Part shown: one piece after another, positions 7,971-17,520 of the stretch
Layout of the letters: each line of letters begins with the position of its first letter
Position numbering within the stretch: position 1 is the first letter of the stretch
NCBI GenBank assembly: GCA_963728995.1
Contig: CAVSMD010000008.1
Span: 62,001 to 126,000 of the forward strand
Length of the DNA: 64,000 nucleotides
DNA from: FEN-1219 sp963728995
Lineage (GTDB): Bacteria; Pseudomonadota; Gammaproteobacteria; Steroidobacterales; Rariloculaceae
Reading direction: 5' to 3'
Translations under genes and position numbers: made by a program
The notes under the pieces: model-generated
Database searches by the model: none
The model's input: the letters and a program-made list of their open reading frames with translations, nothing else
Told to the model about the DNA's origin: nothing

Positions 7971-10004
7971 ATGAGCGCGCAGGCCCACCACTGGCATTCC
8001 GAAGTCGATTCAAGCGGCACCTGTTGGCTCACGATCGACCGATCGGACTCGACGGCCAACACGCTGTCCTCTGCCGTCCTGGCGGATCTGGCGCGCGAGC
8101 TCGACGGTATCGAGCGGCAGGGCGTGCGCGGCCTCGTCGTCAGATCGGGCAAGAGCACGGGCTTCGTTCTCGGCGCCGACGTCAAGGAATTCGGGCGGCT
8201 GCGCGACGAGAGCGAGGGTGTCGAGACCGCCAGCCGCGGCCAGTCTCTGCTGGCGCGCATCGCGGGCCTGAGTGTGCCAACCGTGGCCGCCATCGACGGC
8301 TATGCGCTCGGTGGCGGGCTCGAGCTGGCGTTGGCGTGCGACTACCGGATCGTGGTGGATTCGTACGAGCGCACGCTGGGCTTGCCCGAGGTGCAGCTCG
8401 GCATTCACCCCGGCTTCGGTGGCACGGTTCGCTCCGTGCAGTTGCTGGGTGCGCCCCAGGCGCTGGACATGATGTTGACCGGGCGCGCGCTGTCGCCGCG
8501 CGAGGCGCTGAAGTGTGGGCTCGTGGATCGAATCGTAGAGCGTAGCGAGCTCGACGCCGCGGCGCTCGCGCTGATTTCCGAGCGTCCAGCACGACAGCGG
8601 GCGCCTTGGTACCTTCGTGCGCTGAGCATCGCACCGGTTCGGCCGGTGCTGGCAGGCGCCCTGCGCAAGCGAGTCGAGCGGCGCGCTCGACGCGAGCACT
8701 ACCCCGCTCCGTTCGCAATCCTCGATCTGTGGCAACGGCACGGCGGCCACGGTCCCTCGGCCATGAGCGCCGAGGCGCAGTCGATAGGTCGGCTGCTGGT
8801 GACGCCGACATGCCGCAACCTGGTGCGCGTCTTCGAGCTGCGCGAGCGGTTGCGAAGCCTGGCACCACGCGACAGCGGCATCGAGCGCGTTCACGTGGTC
8901 GGCGCAGGCACGATGGGCGGCGATATTGCCGCGTGGTGTGCGCTGCGCGGTCTGTCGGTGACGCTGCAGGACCGTGCGCAGCAGTACGTGGAACCCGCGC
9001 TCGCGCGCGCTCGCGAGCTGTTCAGGAAGCGGCTTCGGGCTCCGGGCGCGGCAGACGAGGCAATGGCGCGCATCGTCGTCGATCTCGACGCGGCGCAAGT
9101 CGGTTCCGCCGATTTGGTGATCGAAGCGATCGTCGAGAGCGCCGACGCCAAAAGCGCGCTGTTTCACGATCTGGAACCGAAGCTGCGGCCGGACGCCCTG
9201 GTCGCAACGAATACCTCGAGCATCGCGCTCGAGAACCTCGCGGGGTCGTTGCAGCACCCCGGCCGTTTCGTGGGGCTGCATTTCTTCAATCCCGTCGTCG
9301 CCCTGCCGCTCGTCGAGGTCATTCACGGCCGCGACACTGCGTCGGACTCGATGCGACAGGCCCTGTCGTTCGTCACGAAGATCGGCAAGCTGCCATTGCC
9401 TTGCCGCAGCGCGCCCGGCTTTCTCGTGAATCGCCTGCTGACTCCCTACATGCTGGAAGCATTGGCTGCGCACCTAGACGGTCATGCATTCGAGACCATC
9501 GACGCGGCGGCGACGATGTTCGGTATGCCGGTGGGACCCATTGAGCTGGCGGATCGCGTGGGTCTCGACGTCGCGTTGCACGTCGCCGATCTTCTGCGCG
9601 ACGTGCTCGCCATCCAGCCGCCTGCTTCGTTGCGCGAGAAAGTCGCCCGCGGCGAGCTCGGCACCAAGACGGGGCGCGGCTTCTATGCGTACAGGAAGGA
9701 CGGCAAAGCGATCAAGAACACAGCGGCGGCCAAGCCTGACCCCGAGCTCGCGGATCGACTGATCCTGCCGCTGTTGAACGAGGCGGTGGCCTGCCTGGAG
9801 GAAGGAATCGTCGCAGACGCCGACCTCCTCGATGCAGGTGTGGTGTTCGGCACTGGATTCGCGCCCTTCAGAGGCGGCCCGATGCGGTATGCGTGGGAGC
9901 GAGGTCCCGCCGCCGTGGTCGCGAAGCTCGAGAGCCTGGCCCAGCGCTATGGGACACGGTTCACACCTCGCGCCGGTTGGCGCTCCTTGAGCGAGCCGAC
10001 GTGA
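7971..10004 (+). CDS. Bifunctional enoyl-CoA hydratase / 3-hydroxyacyl-CoA dehydrogenase (FadJ/FadB-like)
   Basis: A 677-residue multifunctional beta-oxidation alpha subunit. Residues 1-200 form a crotonase domain (oxyanion-hole segments GFVLGADVKEF and DGYALGGGLELALACDYR). The centre has the NAD-binding loop GAGTMGG and the dehydrogenase signature LHFFNPV, followed by a C-terminal 3HCDH repeat (GFLVNRLLTPY). It hydrates trans-2-enoyl-CoA and oxidises the 3-hydroxyacyl-CoA. It is slightly shorter than E. coli FadJ (about 714). The usual thiolase partner (fadA/fadI) is not adjacent; instead it follows an EEP hydrolase by six bases. FadB versus FadJ cannot be settled from the sequence. Confidence 0.88.
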   Translation: MSAQAHHWHSEVDSSGTCWLTIDRSDSTANTLSSAVLADLARELDGIERQGVRGLVVRSGKSTGFVLGADVKEFGRLRDESEGVETASRGQSLLARIAGLSVPTVAAIDGYALGGGLELALACDYRIVVDSYERTLGLPEVQLGIHPGFGGTVRSVQLLGAPQALDMMLTGRALSPREALKCGLVDRIVERSELDAAALALISERPARQRAPWYLRALSIAPVRPVLAGALRKRVERRARREHYPAPFAILDLWQRHGGHGPSAMSAEAQSIGRLLVTPTCRNLVRVFELRERLRSLAPRDSGIERVHVVGAGTMGGDIAAWCALRGLSVTLQDRAQQYVEPALARARELFRKRLRAPGAADEAMARIVVDLDAAQVGSADLVIEAIVESADAKSALFHDLEPKLRPDALVATNTSSIALENLAGSLQHPGRFVGLHFFNPVVALPLVEVIHGRDTASDSMRQALSFVTKIGKLPLPCRSAPGFLVNRLLTPYMLEALAAHLDGHAFETIDAAATMFGMPVGPIELADRVGLDVALHVADLLRDVLAIQPPASLREKVARGELGTKTGRGFYAYRKDGKAIKNTAAAKPDPELADRLILPLLNEAVACLEEGIVADADLLDAGVVFGTGFAPFRGGPMRYAWERGPAAVVAKLESLAQRYGTRFTPRAGWRSLSEPT

Positions 10005-10091
10005 CTTCCTCGGCACCGACGTGCGAGATCGCTATGCTAGACTGCGGCCGCTAACAACCTCGCGCCGGTTCGCGACCGCGCTTCCAAGTGG

Positions 10092-11138
10092 ATGACCAAA
10101 CAAGTCGAAATCGATCAGCTTAAGGCGCTGTCGCCGATCGACAGCCTGAAGAAAGACAATCTTCATGCGCTGGTCAAGAAAACGAAGGTTCGCGACGCCC
10201 AGCCGGGCGAGACGCTGTTTCGCGAGGGCGATGCCGAGAAACGTACCATCTATGTTCTGACGGGCACGGTGGAGCTGCGCGAGGGCGACAGGACCATGGC
10301 CCGCGTCGCCGGCGGGACCGACGACGCGCGCAACCCGCTCTCCCCGAAGCTGCCTCGCCGGCACACGGCGATCGCCACCAGCTCCGTCGAGTACGTGGTC
10401 ATCGACAGCGATCTGCTCGATGTGATGCTCACATGGGATCAGACCGGGTCTTACGAAGTGGCCGAGCTGCGCGGCGAGTCGGCTGGCGGCGACGACTGGA
10501 TGACGACGCTGCTCCAGACCAAGGCCTTCCACAAGATTCCGCCCGCGAACATCCAGGCGATCTTCATGCGGTTGCAGCAGGTGAACCACCGCGCCGGTGA
10601 CGTCGTCATCAAGCAAGGCGAGGAAGGCGACTACTTTTACGTGATCACACGCGGCAAATGCATCGTCACGCGCGAAACCCCGCTCAACAAGGAGGGGATC
10701 CGTCTGGCGGAGCTTCAGGTCGGCGATACGTTCGGCGAAGAGGCGCTGATCTCGGAGGCCAAGCGCAACGCCACGGTCACCATGGAGACCGAGGGCTCGT
10801 TGATGCGGCTCGGCAAGGACGACTTCAAGAAATTGCTCAACGAGCCGATGCTCGATTGGGTCGACGAGGAACAAGCGGAGAAGATCATCGAGCAAGGCGG
10901 ACAATGGCTGGATGTGCGTCTGCCGTCGGAGTTCGAGGCCTATCACAACGACGGTGCGATCAACGTGCCGCTGTATTTCATCCGCCTGAAGCTGAAAACG
11001 CTCGACCCTGCCGTCAAGTATGTCGTGTGCTGCGACACGGGTCGGCGCAGTTCGGCCGGCGCGTTCATCCTGAACGAGCGGGGTTTTCAAACATACGTCT
11101 TGAAGGGCGGGCTCAACCGAACGGGCTTGTCGGCCTAA
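10092..11138 (+). CDS. Tandem cyclic-nucleotide-binding domains fused to a rhodanese domain
   Basis: A 348-residue protein of three modules. Residues about 5-130 form a first, degenerate CNB fold (PGETLFREGDAEKRTIYVLTG). Residues about 140-260 form a second, better-conserved CNB domain with the phosphate-binding cassette GDTFGEEALISEAKRNATV. Residues about 265-348 form a rhodanese domain whose loop CDTGRRS carries the presumed catalytic Cys314. CNB domains usually sense cAMP or cGMP, or act as effector-free switches. The CNB Arg of the cassette appears in AKRNATV. There is no DNA-binding domain, so it is not a CRP-type regulator. Start: ATG at 10092; expressed alone, convergent with pilZ. Function of the fusion unknown. 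Confidence 0.82.
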   Translation: MTKQVEIDQLKALSPIDSLKKDNLHALVKKTKVRDAQPGETLFREGDAEKRTIYVLTGTVELREGDRTMARVAGGTDDARNPLSPKLPRRHTAIATSSVEYVVIDSDLLDVMLTWDQTGSYEVAELRGESAGGDDWMTTLLQTKAFHKIPPANIQAIFMRLQQVNHRAGDVVIKQGEEGDYFYVITRGKCIVTRETPLNKEGIRLAELQVGDTFGEEALISEAKRNATVTMETEGSLMRLGKDDFKKLLNEPMLDWVDEEQAEKIIEQGGQWLDVRLPSEFEAYHNDGAINVPLYFIRLKLKTLDPAVKYVVCCDTGRRSSAGAFILNERGFQTYVLKGGLNRTGLSA

Positions 11139-11142
11139 CGCC

Positions 11143-11481
11143 CTAGAGCGTGTGCGTGGGCTTGTCGCCGCCGAGCGCACCGGCGAGATAGTTCTCGATC
11201 CGCTTCTGGGTATTGCCCTGATCCTGCTCGCTGAACTGCACGCCGATGCCGGCCGTGCGCTTGCCCTGGGAGCCCTTCGGCGTGATCCAAATGACCCTGC
11301 CCGCGACGGGGATCTTCTCCTCCTCCCCCATCACGTTCAGCAGCATGAACACTTCGTCCCCGAGCTTGTAGCTCGAGTTCGTGGGAATGAAGAGCCCGCC
11401 GTTCTTGATGAACGGCATGTACGCCAGATACAGGGCGCTCTTGTCCTTGATAGTCAGTGTCAGGAGCCCCGGCTTGCTCAC
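11143..11481 (-). CDS. pilZ: PilZ domain protein, type IV pilus assembly type
   Basis: A 112-residue single-domain PilZ protein lying two bases after holB, the position of pilZ in many gammaproteobacteria. It has the beta-barrel pattern (LFIPTNSSYKLGDEVFMLL, VAGRVIWITP, GIGVQF). The RxxxR and D/NxSxxG c-di-GMP-binding motifs of canonical PilZ domains are not obvious, as in the pilus-biogenesis PilZ, which works by protein contact. Likely role: assembly of type IV pili with PilB/FimX-type partners. Final gene of the fab/holB cluster. Confidence 0.88.
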   Translation of the reverse strand: MSKPGLLTLTIKDKSALYLAYMPFIKNGGLFIPTNSSYKLGDEVFMLLNVMGEEEKIPVAGRVIWITPKGSQGKRTAGIGVQFSEQDQGNTQKRIENYLAGALGGDKPTHTL

Positions 11482-11483
11482 GG

Positions 11484-12494
11484 CTATCCTCGATTCGCCT
11501 GAAAGCCGACCAGCAGGGCCTGAATTGCGAGCTCCAGATTGATACCGGAGCCGAGCTGGTTCAGCAGCCTCTCGGCTTTGTCGTACTGGTCGAACAACGC
11601 GTTAAGTGTCAGTTTCCGCCATGGATTATGCAACGTGCCGTCCGGGGGAACTGTGATCGCAGTCGAACCCTCGGGGGCGCAACGTTCGCGGATCGCCGTG
11701 TGCAGTCGCACCTTGAGCCAGCAGAGCGCCAACTCGACATCCTCTTTCGCCCAGGCGCCCGCGACGGCAATGGGGTCGGCTTCGCCCTCATATATTGCTG
11801 AAAGAAAACTGTCTAACTCCTTGGTTTTACTAATGGAGTCTAGCTGCATCAGCGCCGCCATTCGCAGCGGCGCTCCGCCGGCCAAGTGCCAGACGTCTGC
11901 AATCGCACTCGCGTCGGGCACGCCGAGCCAGCCGCGGAGCGCGTCTGGCGGCGGCCGCGGAATGTCCAGGCGCTGGCAACGGCTGCGAATGGTCGCCGGC
12001 AGCCTGCCCGGCTGGTGACTGAGCAGCCACAAGTAGGTATCCGCCGACGGCTCCTCGAGCGTCTTCAGCAGCGCGTTGGCCGCGGCTGCCGTCATCGCGT
12101 CTGCGGGCTCGATGACCACGACCTTGCCGTTGCCACGGTGCGCGGTGAGGTTGATGGCTTCGATGACGCCCCGGATCTGCTCGACGGAGATGCTCTGCTT
12201 ATCCTCTTGGGGGTAGATCCAGTGCAGATCGGGGTGATGATCCGCGGGCACGTGTCGTGCGCCGAAAGCGGCCAGGGCCTCGGCAGATCCGAGCTCCACG
12301 GGAGGTGTGGCGGAGCCGAGCAAGTGACGCGCCGCTGCCAGCGCCAGGTTCAACTTGCCGATGCCCGCGGGGCCGCCTATCAACCAAGCGTGGCCAAGCC
12401 GACCCGTGCGCTGCGCGTCGGTGATTCGGTCGAAGGCCGGCCGCAGCCACGGGCACAGCTTCTCACTCAGGATCTGCAACGGCGAGCTCGTCAC
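11484..12494 (-). CDS. holB: DNA polymerase III subunit delta' (clamp loader)
   Basis: A 336-residue AAA+ clamp-loader subunit. The N-terminal ATPase-like fold has a degenerate P-loop (GGPAGIGKLNLA, Leu where Thr/Ser is usual), consistent with delta' not hydrolysing ATP. KVVVIEPADAMT replaces Walker B, and LLKTLEEPSADTY is the family signature. The zinc-binding cysteines of E. coli delta' are absent. It loads the sliding clamp as part of the gamma complex. It overlaps tmk by four bases (ATGA), so the two are translationally coupled. Confidence 0.9.
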   Translation of the reverse strand: MTSSPLQILSEKLCPWLRPAFDRITDAQRTGRLGHAWLIGGPAGIGKLNLALAAARHLLGSATPPVELGSAEALAAFGARHVPADHHPDLHWIYPQEDKQSISVEQIRGVIEAINLTAHRGNGKVVVIEPADAMTAAAANALLKTLEEPSADTYLWLLSHQPGRLPATIRSRCQRLDIPRPPPDALRGWLGVPDASAIADVWHLAGGAPLRMAALMQLDSISKTKELDSFLSAIYEGEADPIAVAGAWAKEDVELALCWLKVRLHTAIRERCAPEGSTAITVPPDGTLHNPWRKLTLNALFDQYDKAERLLNQLGSGINLELAIQALLVGFQANRG

Positions 12495-13123
12495 GAGCGC
12501 CGCCTCGCAAGTAAAGCCTGCAGCTCGCTGGCGATTTGTCGCTGCACCGAGTCCAAGGATTGGGCTGCATCCACGATCTTGATCCGCGCGGGCTCCTCGG
12601 CCGCGAGACGCAGGTAAGTGTTGCGCACCCGCTCGAAGAACGGCCGCTGCTCGCGCTCGAAATGATCGAGCGTACGGGCGGCCATGCGCTCGGCGCCGAT
12701 ATCGAGCGGGGCATCGAGCAGCAGTGTCAGATCCGGCTCGAGACCTCGGTGAATTTCTGCGCGCAGGCTATGCAAGAAAGCCACGCTGGCGCCGCGCCCT
12801 CCCCCTTGGTAGGCGAATGTCGCATCGGAAAAACGATCACAGACGACCCACTGCCCCGCTGCCAGCGCCGGCCGGATCACGTGCGTGAGATGCGCCGCAC
12901 GGGCTGCGAACATCAGCAGCGCCTCGACCTCGGCCGATAAACGTCCGTGGTCGCCCTCGAGAATCCAGCTGCGAATGCGCTCGCCGAGCGAAGTGCCGCC
13001 CGGCTCGCGCGTCGTGATCACGTCGAAGCCCGCGCCGCGCAGCGTGGCGGCAACGAACGCAACGTTCGTCGACTTGCCCATGCCCTCGCCTCCTTCGAGC
13101 GTGATGAACCCGCCGCGCATCAC
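12491..13123 (-). CDS. tmk: Thymidylate kinase
   Basis: A 210-residue dTMP kinase that makes dTDP for DNA synthesis. It shows the P-loop GGEGMGKST, the DR(Y/F) motif as CDRFSDATFAYQGGGRG, and the conserved TREPGGT substrate loop. The LID region is short, of the bacterial type. Its start overlaps the 3' end of mltG and its stop overlaps the holB start, so it is embedded in a tight operon of fatty-acid, wall and replication genes. The assigned start is the first ATG of an MMRGGF sequence; the second Met is equally possible. Confidence 0.93.
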   Translation of the reverse strand: MMRGGFITLEGGEGMGKSTNVAFVAATLRGAGFDVITTREPGGTSLGERIRSWILEGDHGRLSAEVEALLMFAARAAHLTHVIRPALAAGQWVVCDRFSDATFAYQGGGRGASVAFLHSLRAEIHRGLEPDLTLLLDAPLDIGAERMAARTLDHFEREQRPFFERVRNTYLRLAAEEPARIKIVDAAQSLDSVQRQIASELQALLARRRS

Positions 13124-14139
13124 GGTTTGGGATCGCGGAGCTGGCGCAGGTAATCGCGGACCGCGCGCTCGTGCTCTTCGAGGGTCGTGGAGAATCGATG
13201 GCTGCCGTCGCCGCGTCCGGTCGCGACGAAGTAGATCGCGTCGGTGACTTCAGGGTGCACCGCGGCTTCGAGCGCTGCGGCGCCCGGCAATGCAATCGGC
13301 GTCGGCGGCAGGCCGTTGCGCGTATATGTGTTGTACGGCGTGTCGCGCTCGAGATCGCCGCGGCGCAGATTGCCGTCGAACGTATCGCCGAGGCCGTAAA
13401 TGACGGTCGGATCCGTCTGCAGCCGCATGTTGCGCCGCAAACGTTGATAGAACACGCCCGCGATCAGGCGGCGCTCGCTGGCCAACGCGGTTTCCTTTTC
13501 GATGATCGAGGCCAGGATCAAAGCCTCGTAAGGACCCTTCAATATCGTGGCGGGGTCACGGTTCTCCCAGGCCGCGGTGAGCTGCGCGCGCAACGCCTGA
13601 TGCGCCAGTCGAAGCAGCTCGAGATCGGTCGTCCCTTTCGGAAACCGATAGGTATCGGGGAAAAATTGGCCTTCCGGATGCACATTGGGCTCGCCCAAGG
13701 CCGCCATGATCGCCGGCCCATCCACGTCACTCACGACGATCGCGGGGTGCGCCCGCAGGGCTCTGAGAAGATCGCTGAATCGCCACCCCTCGACGATCGT
13801 CAGCTGGTGTAAGAACACCTGCCCCGCAACGAGCTTCGCCAGCAGGTCGAGCGGCGTGAGTCCCGGGGACAGCTGGTACTCGCCGGCGCGAATTCGAGTC
13901 GCCTCGCCGGTCGCTCGGCCGTACGCGGCCAGAAGCCACGGGTCGCGCAACAGGTTCCGCTCGGCCAGCTGTGTCGCGACGCCTCGCAGCGATGCGCCGC
14001 TCGCGACGTCGAGCCACGCGCCATCGACCGGAATGGGCAGCGGCGCATGCAGCTCTCGCCAGGCATAGGCGCCACCCGCCGCGCCGCCCAGCAGCACGGC
14101 GGCCACCGTCACCAGCGCTATCCAGACGCGCTTACGCAC
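13120..14139 (-). CDS. mltG: Endolytic murein transglycosylase MltG
   Basis: A 339-residue YceG/MltG protein. It has an N-terminal membrane anchor (WIALVTVAAVLLGGAAGG) and then a periplasmic domain. The catalytic Glu lies in SIIEKETA, followed by the family segment GVFYQRLRRNMRLQTDPTV and the TYNTY-like YNTYTRNGLPPTPI. It cleaves nascent peptidoglycan strands and sets glycan length. It overlaps pabC by eight bases and tmk by four, keeping the classic pabC-mltG-tmk-holB order. Confidence 0.92.
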   Translation of the reverse strand: MRKRVWIALVTVAAVLLGGAAGGAYAWRELHAPLPIPVDGAWLDVASGASLRGVATQLAERNLLRDPWLLAAYGRATGEATRIRAGEYQLSPGLTPLDLLAKLVAGQVFLHQLTIVEGWRFSDLLRALRAHPAIVVSDVDGPAIMAALGEPNVHPEGQFFPDTYRFPKGTTDLELLRLAHQALRAQLTAAWENRDPATILKGPYEALILASIIEKETALASERRLIAGVFYQRLRRNMRLQTDPTVIYGLGDTFDGNLRRGDLERDTPYNTYTRNGLPPTPIALPGAAALEAAVHPEVTDAIYFVATGRGDGSHRFSTTLEEHERAVRDYLRQLRDPKP

Positions 14140-14950
14140 GTGGACCGTACTCGAGATGCTGCATGAGGCGGCGTGTGATGGCGCCTGGGCGGAACGCCCG
14201 GTCGTCGAGCAGCGCGACGGGCCAGATGCCGAATAACGCGTTCGTCATGAACAGCTCGTCGGCGGCGTGCAGATCCGCCATCGTCAGATCGTGCTCGACC
14301 GCAGCGAGGCCGAGCTCGGCGGCGGCAGCGAGCACGGCACGGCGCATGACGCCCTTTATGCCGGCGCGCTCGAGCGTGGGTGTCGCGAGCCGTCCGTCGC
14401 GGACGACGAACACGTTGCTGCTCGTGCCGCCGATGACGCGTTCGCTGGTGTCGAGCAGCAGCCCCTGCTCGGCGTCACTGCCGCGCAACTCGAGCTGCGC
14501 CAGCACCTGCTCGAGCCTGCACAGATGCTTGAGCCCGGCGAGCGCCGGACTCTCGCCGAGTCGCAGACGACATACGCGAACGCGAATGCCGAGCTCGTAG
14601 AGTCTGGCCGGATAATCGGGCCAGGCAGAAACGGCGAGGATTCGCGTAGGGTTTGGCGTCTCCGGTGGCGCATAGCCGCGCGCGCCGGCGCCGCGCGTGA
14701 CGAGCAGCTTCACGACGGCCCGGCCGGCGGGACAATGCTCCGCGATTTCCGTTGCGACGAGCGTGCGCTCCGGTGGCGGGATTGCCAGACGGCGGCAGCC
14801 GTCCTCGAGCCGCTCGAGATGCAGATCGAGCCAACGGATGCGTCCATCGAGCGCTGCCATCGTTTCGAACAGACCGTCGCCAAAGGCGAGGCCGCGATCG
14901 CTGGGATCGACGCCGGAAGATCGTCCATTAACGAGCCAAAGAGCCTGCAC
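14132..14950 (-). CDS. pabC: Aminodeoxychorismate lyase
   Basis: A 272-residue fold-type IV PLP enzyme that converts 4-amino-4-deoxychorismate to p-aminobenzoate and pyruvate in folate synthesis. The PLP-binding Lys is in LKHLCRLEQVLAQ; GGTSSNVFVV is the cofactor phosphate-binding region. The N-terminal DRGLAFGDGLFE motif is typical of the aminotransferase-class-IV family. D-amino-acid and branched-chain aminotransferases are related, but the position between fabF and mltG supports PabC. It is 81 bases from fabF. Confidence 0.9.
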   Translation of the reverse strand: MQALWLVNGRSSGVDPSDRGLAFGDGLFETMAALDGRIRWLDLHLERLEDGCRRLAIPPPERTLVATEIAEHCPAGRAVVKLLVTRGAGARGYAPPETPNPTRILAVSAWPDYPARLYELGIRVRVCRLRLGESPALAGLKHLCRLEQVLAQLELRGSDAEQGLLLDTSERVIGGTSSNVFVVRDGRLATPTLERAGIKGVMRRAVLAAAAELGLAAVEHDLTMADLHAADELFMTNALFGIWPVALLDDRAFRPGAITRRLMQHLEYGPRA

Positions 14951-15031
14951 GAGAGTCCAACCCGTGGCGCTGGATCAAAGCGGTCTTGTAGCAGAAGCGG
15001 CCCGTCATGTCGCTGGCGGGTGCCGCAGCGA

Positions 15032-16273
15032 TCAGCGCAGGCGCTTGAAGACGACCGTGCCGTTGGTTCCGCCAAAGCCGAACGAGTTCGAAAGCGCGGC
15101 CTCGATGTCGGCGTCTCTGGCCGCGTTTGGCGTGTAGTCCAAGTCGCAGGCGGGGTCCTGATTCTCGAGGTTGATCGTCGGCGGGATCACCTGATCGCGC
15201 AGCGCGAGAATCGTGAATATCGCCTCCGCTCCACCGGCTGCGCCGATCATATGGCCCGTCGTGGATTTCGTGGAGCTCACCGCGACACGCTGCGCCGCGT
15301 CGCCGAATGCGCGCTTGATCGCCACGGTTTCCGCGACGTCGCCGAGCGGAGTCGAGGTGCCGTGCGCGTTCACGTAGTCGATCTGCTCGGGGTTGAGCCC
15401 CGCATCGCGCATGGCGTTGAGCATGCATTGATAGGCGCCCTGGCCATTCTCGGCGGGAGCCGTGATGTGATGCGCGTCGGCGCTCATGCCGAAGCCGGCG
15501 AACTCGGCGTATATGCGTGCGCCGCGCGCCTTCGCGTGCTCGTATTCTTCGAGCGCGATCGCACCGGCGCCATCGCTGAGCACGAAGCCGTCGCGATCGC
15601 GATCCCAGGGACGACTCGCGCGCGTCGGGTCATCGTTGCGGGTCGACAAGGCGCGGGCGGCGCAGAACCCGCCGAGTCCGAGCGGAGTTGTCGCAAACTC
15701 GGCGCCGCCGGCCAGCATGAAGTCCGCGTCGCCGTGCTGAATCGATCGCGCCGCGAGGCCGATGGAGTGCGTACCGGTCGTGCACGCCGTGACGATCGCG
15801 AGGTTCGGGCCCGTGAGCCCATACTTGATGGAGACGTGCCCCGAAATCATGTTCACGATGCTTGCCGGCACGAAAAACGGCGAGATCTTCCGGGGTCCGC
15901 CTTCGAGCCACTTGGAATGATTCGCTTCGATCGTGCTGACGCCACCGATGCCGGAGCCCATCGACACGCCGCAACGGTGAGCATTGTCTTCTTTCACCTC
16001 GAGACCCGAGTCGGTCATCGCCTGCGCGCAGGCTGCGATGCCGTAGTGCATGAACGGATCGCACTTGCGGGCTTCTTTAGGCTCGAGATATTGGGTGATG
16101 TCGAAGTCGCGAATCGTGCCGGCGATGCGCGTGGTGAATGCGCTGACGTCGAAATGCTCGATGGGGCCGATACCGCTCACACCGTCGCGAACGTTTTTCC
16201 AACCGTCGGTGACGCTGTTACCGACCGGCGAGATCAGGCCAAGGCCAGTGACTACGACGCGTCGCTGCGACAC
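15032..16273 (-). CDS. fabF: Beta-ketoacyl-ACP synthase II
   Basis: A 413-residue condensing enzyme that elongates acyl-ACP with malonyl-ACP. The catalytic triad is visible: Cys in TACTTGTHSIG, His in NAHGTSTPLGD and His in KSTTGHMIGAAGG. Length and the N-terminal VVTGLGLISPVGN match FabF. It follows acpP with 54 bases between. The FabF type is important for elongation of unsaturated intermediates such as palmitoleate. Confidence 0.95.
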   Translation of the reverse strand: MSQRRVVVTGLGLISPVGNSVTDGWKNVRDGVSGIGPIEHFDVSAFTTRIAGTIRDFDITQYLEPKEARKCDPFMHYGIAACAQAMTDSGLEVKEDNAHRCGVSMGSGIGGVSTIEANHSKWLEGGPRKISPFFVPASIVNMISGHVSIKYGLTGPNLAIVTACTTGTHSIGLAARSIQHGDADFMLAGGAEFATTPLGLGGFCAARALSTRNDDPTRASRPWDRDRDGFVLSDGAGAIALEEYEHAKARGARIYAEFAGFGMSADAHHITAPAENGQGAYQCMLNAMRDAGLNPEQIDYVNAHGTSTPLGDVAETVAIKRAFGDAAQRVAVSSTKSTTGHMIGAAGGAEAIFTILALRDQVIPPTINLENQDPACDLDYTPNAARDADIEAALSNSFGFGGTNGTVVFKRLR

Positions 16274-16327
16274 GACCGTCTCAAACTGCTTCGGTGCGGG
16301 CAGCAGCTCGTGAGATTGCGCCTGGTT

Positions 16328-16570
16328 CTAGGCTTCGTTCTGACGGGCACGGATGTAGTCGATGGCCTGCTGTACGGTGGTGATCTTTTCGGCGTCGTCG
16401 TCGGGAATTTCGGTCTCGAACTCCTCTTCCAACGCCATGACGAGCTCGACGGTATCCAAAGAGTCAGCGCCCAGATCATCGACGAACGACGCGTCGTTCT
16501 TGATTTCGTCGGCTTTGAGGCCAAGCTGCTCGGCGATGATCCCTCTGACTTGCTCTTCGACGCTACTCAT
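16328..16570 (-). CDS. acpP: Acyl carrier protein
   Basis: An 80-residue acidic ACP. The 4'-phosphopantetheine attachment Ser is in DLGADSLDTVELVMALEEEF, the standard signature. The protein carries growing acyl chains for FabF, FabG and others. The 5' untranslated region has its own candidate promoter and a stable hairpin (see separate entries), which fits the high, independent expression usual for acpP. Confidence 0.97.
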   Translation of the reverse strand: MSSVEEQVRGIIAEQLGLKADEIKNDASFVDDLGADSLDTVELVMALEEEFETEIPDDDAEKITTVQQAIDYIRARQNEA

Positions 16571-16593
16571 GTACCTACCCCTTATTAATTGAC

Positions 16594-16617
16594 CGGCCGG
16601 ACCAAGGGGCCCGGCCG
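16594..16617 (-). promoter_or_regulatory. Hairpin in the acpP 5' leader
   Basis: Arms CGGCCGG and CCGGCCG pair perfectly, with further GC pairing towards a CCTT loop. It sits 24 bases upstream of the acpP ATG and near the likely transcript 5' end. There is no U-run after it, so it is not a terminator. It could stabilise the message. Confidence 0.4.
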
Positions 16618-16628
16618 ATGTGGCGCGT

Positions 16629-16634
16629 ATTGTA
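16629..16634 (-). promoter_or_regulatory. Candidate -10 box of an acpP promoter
   Basis: TACAAT on the minus strand, in the 148-base gap between fabG and acpP. No good -35 hexamer is seen at 17 bases, so this is tentative. Confidence 0.3.
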
Positions 16635-16718
16635 GTGAAATCGCCGAGGCCATTCTACAGATCGGCCGCGTTGGTCTCCCAAGGCTGCAATCAGCGGATT
16701 GTGACCGGATTCTCGAGT

Positions 16719-17489
<771 letters not shown>

Positions 17490-17520
17490 GGGCTTGCGTG
17501 ATTGCTTGCGACGCGCGCGA

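Noticed and set aside
8010..9473. A 487-codon minus-strand frame
   Set aside because: Antisense to the FadJ/FadB-like gene; low-complexity composition and no family motifs.
14267..16588. A 773-codon plus-strand frame
   Set aside because: Antisense to pabC, fabF and acpP, whose frames are certain; a GC-rich mirror frame.
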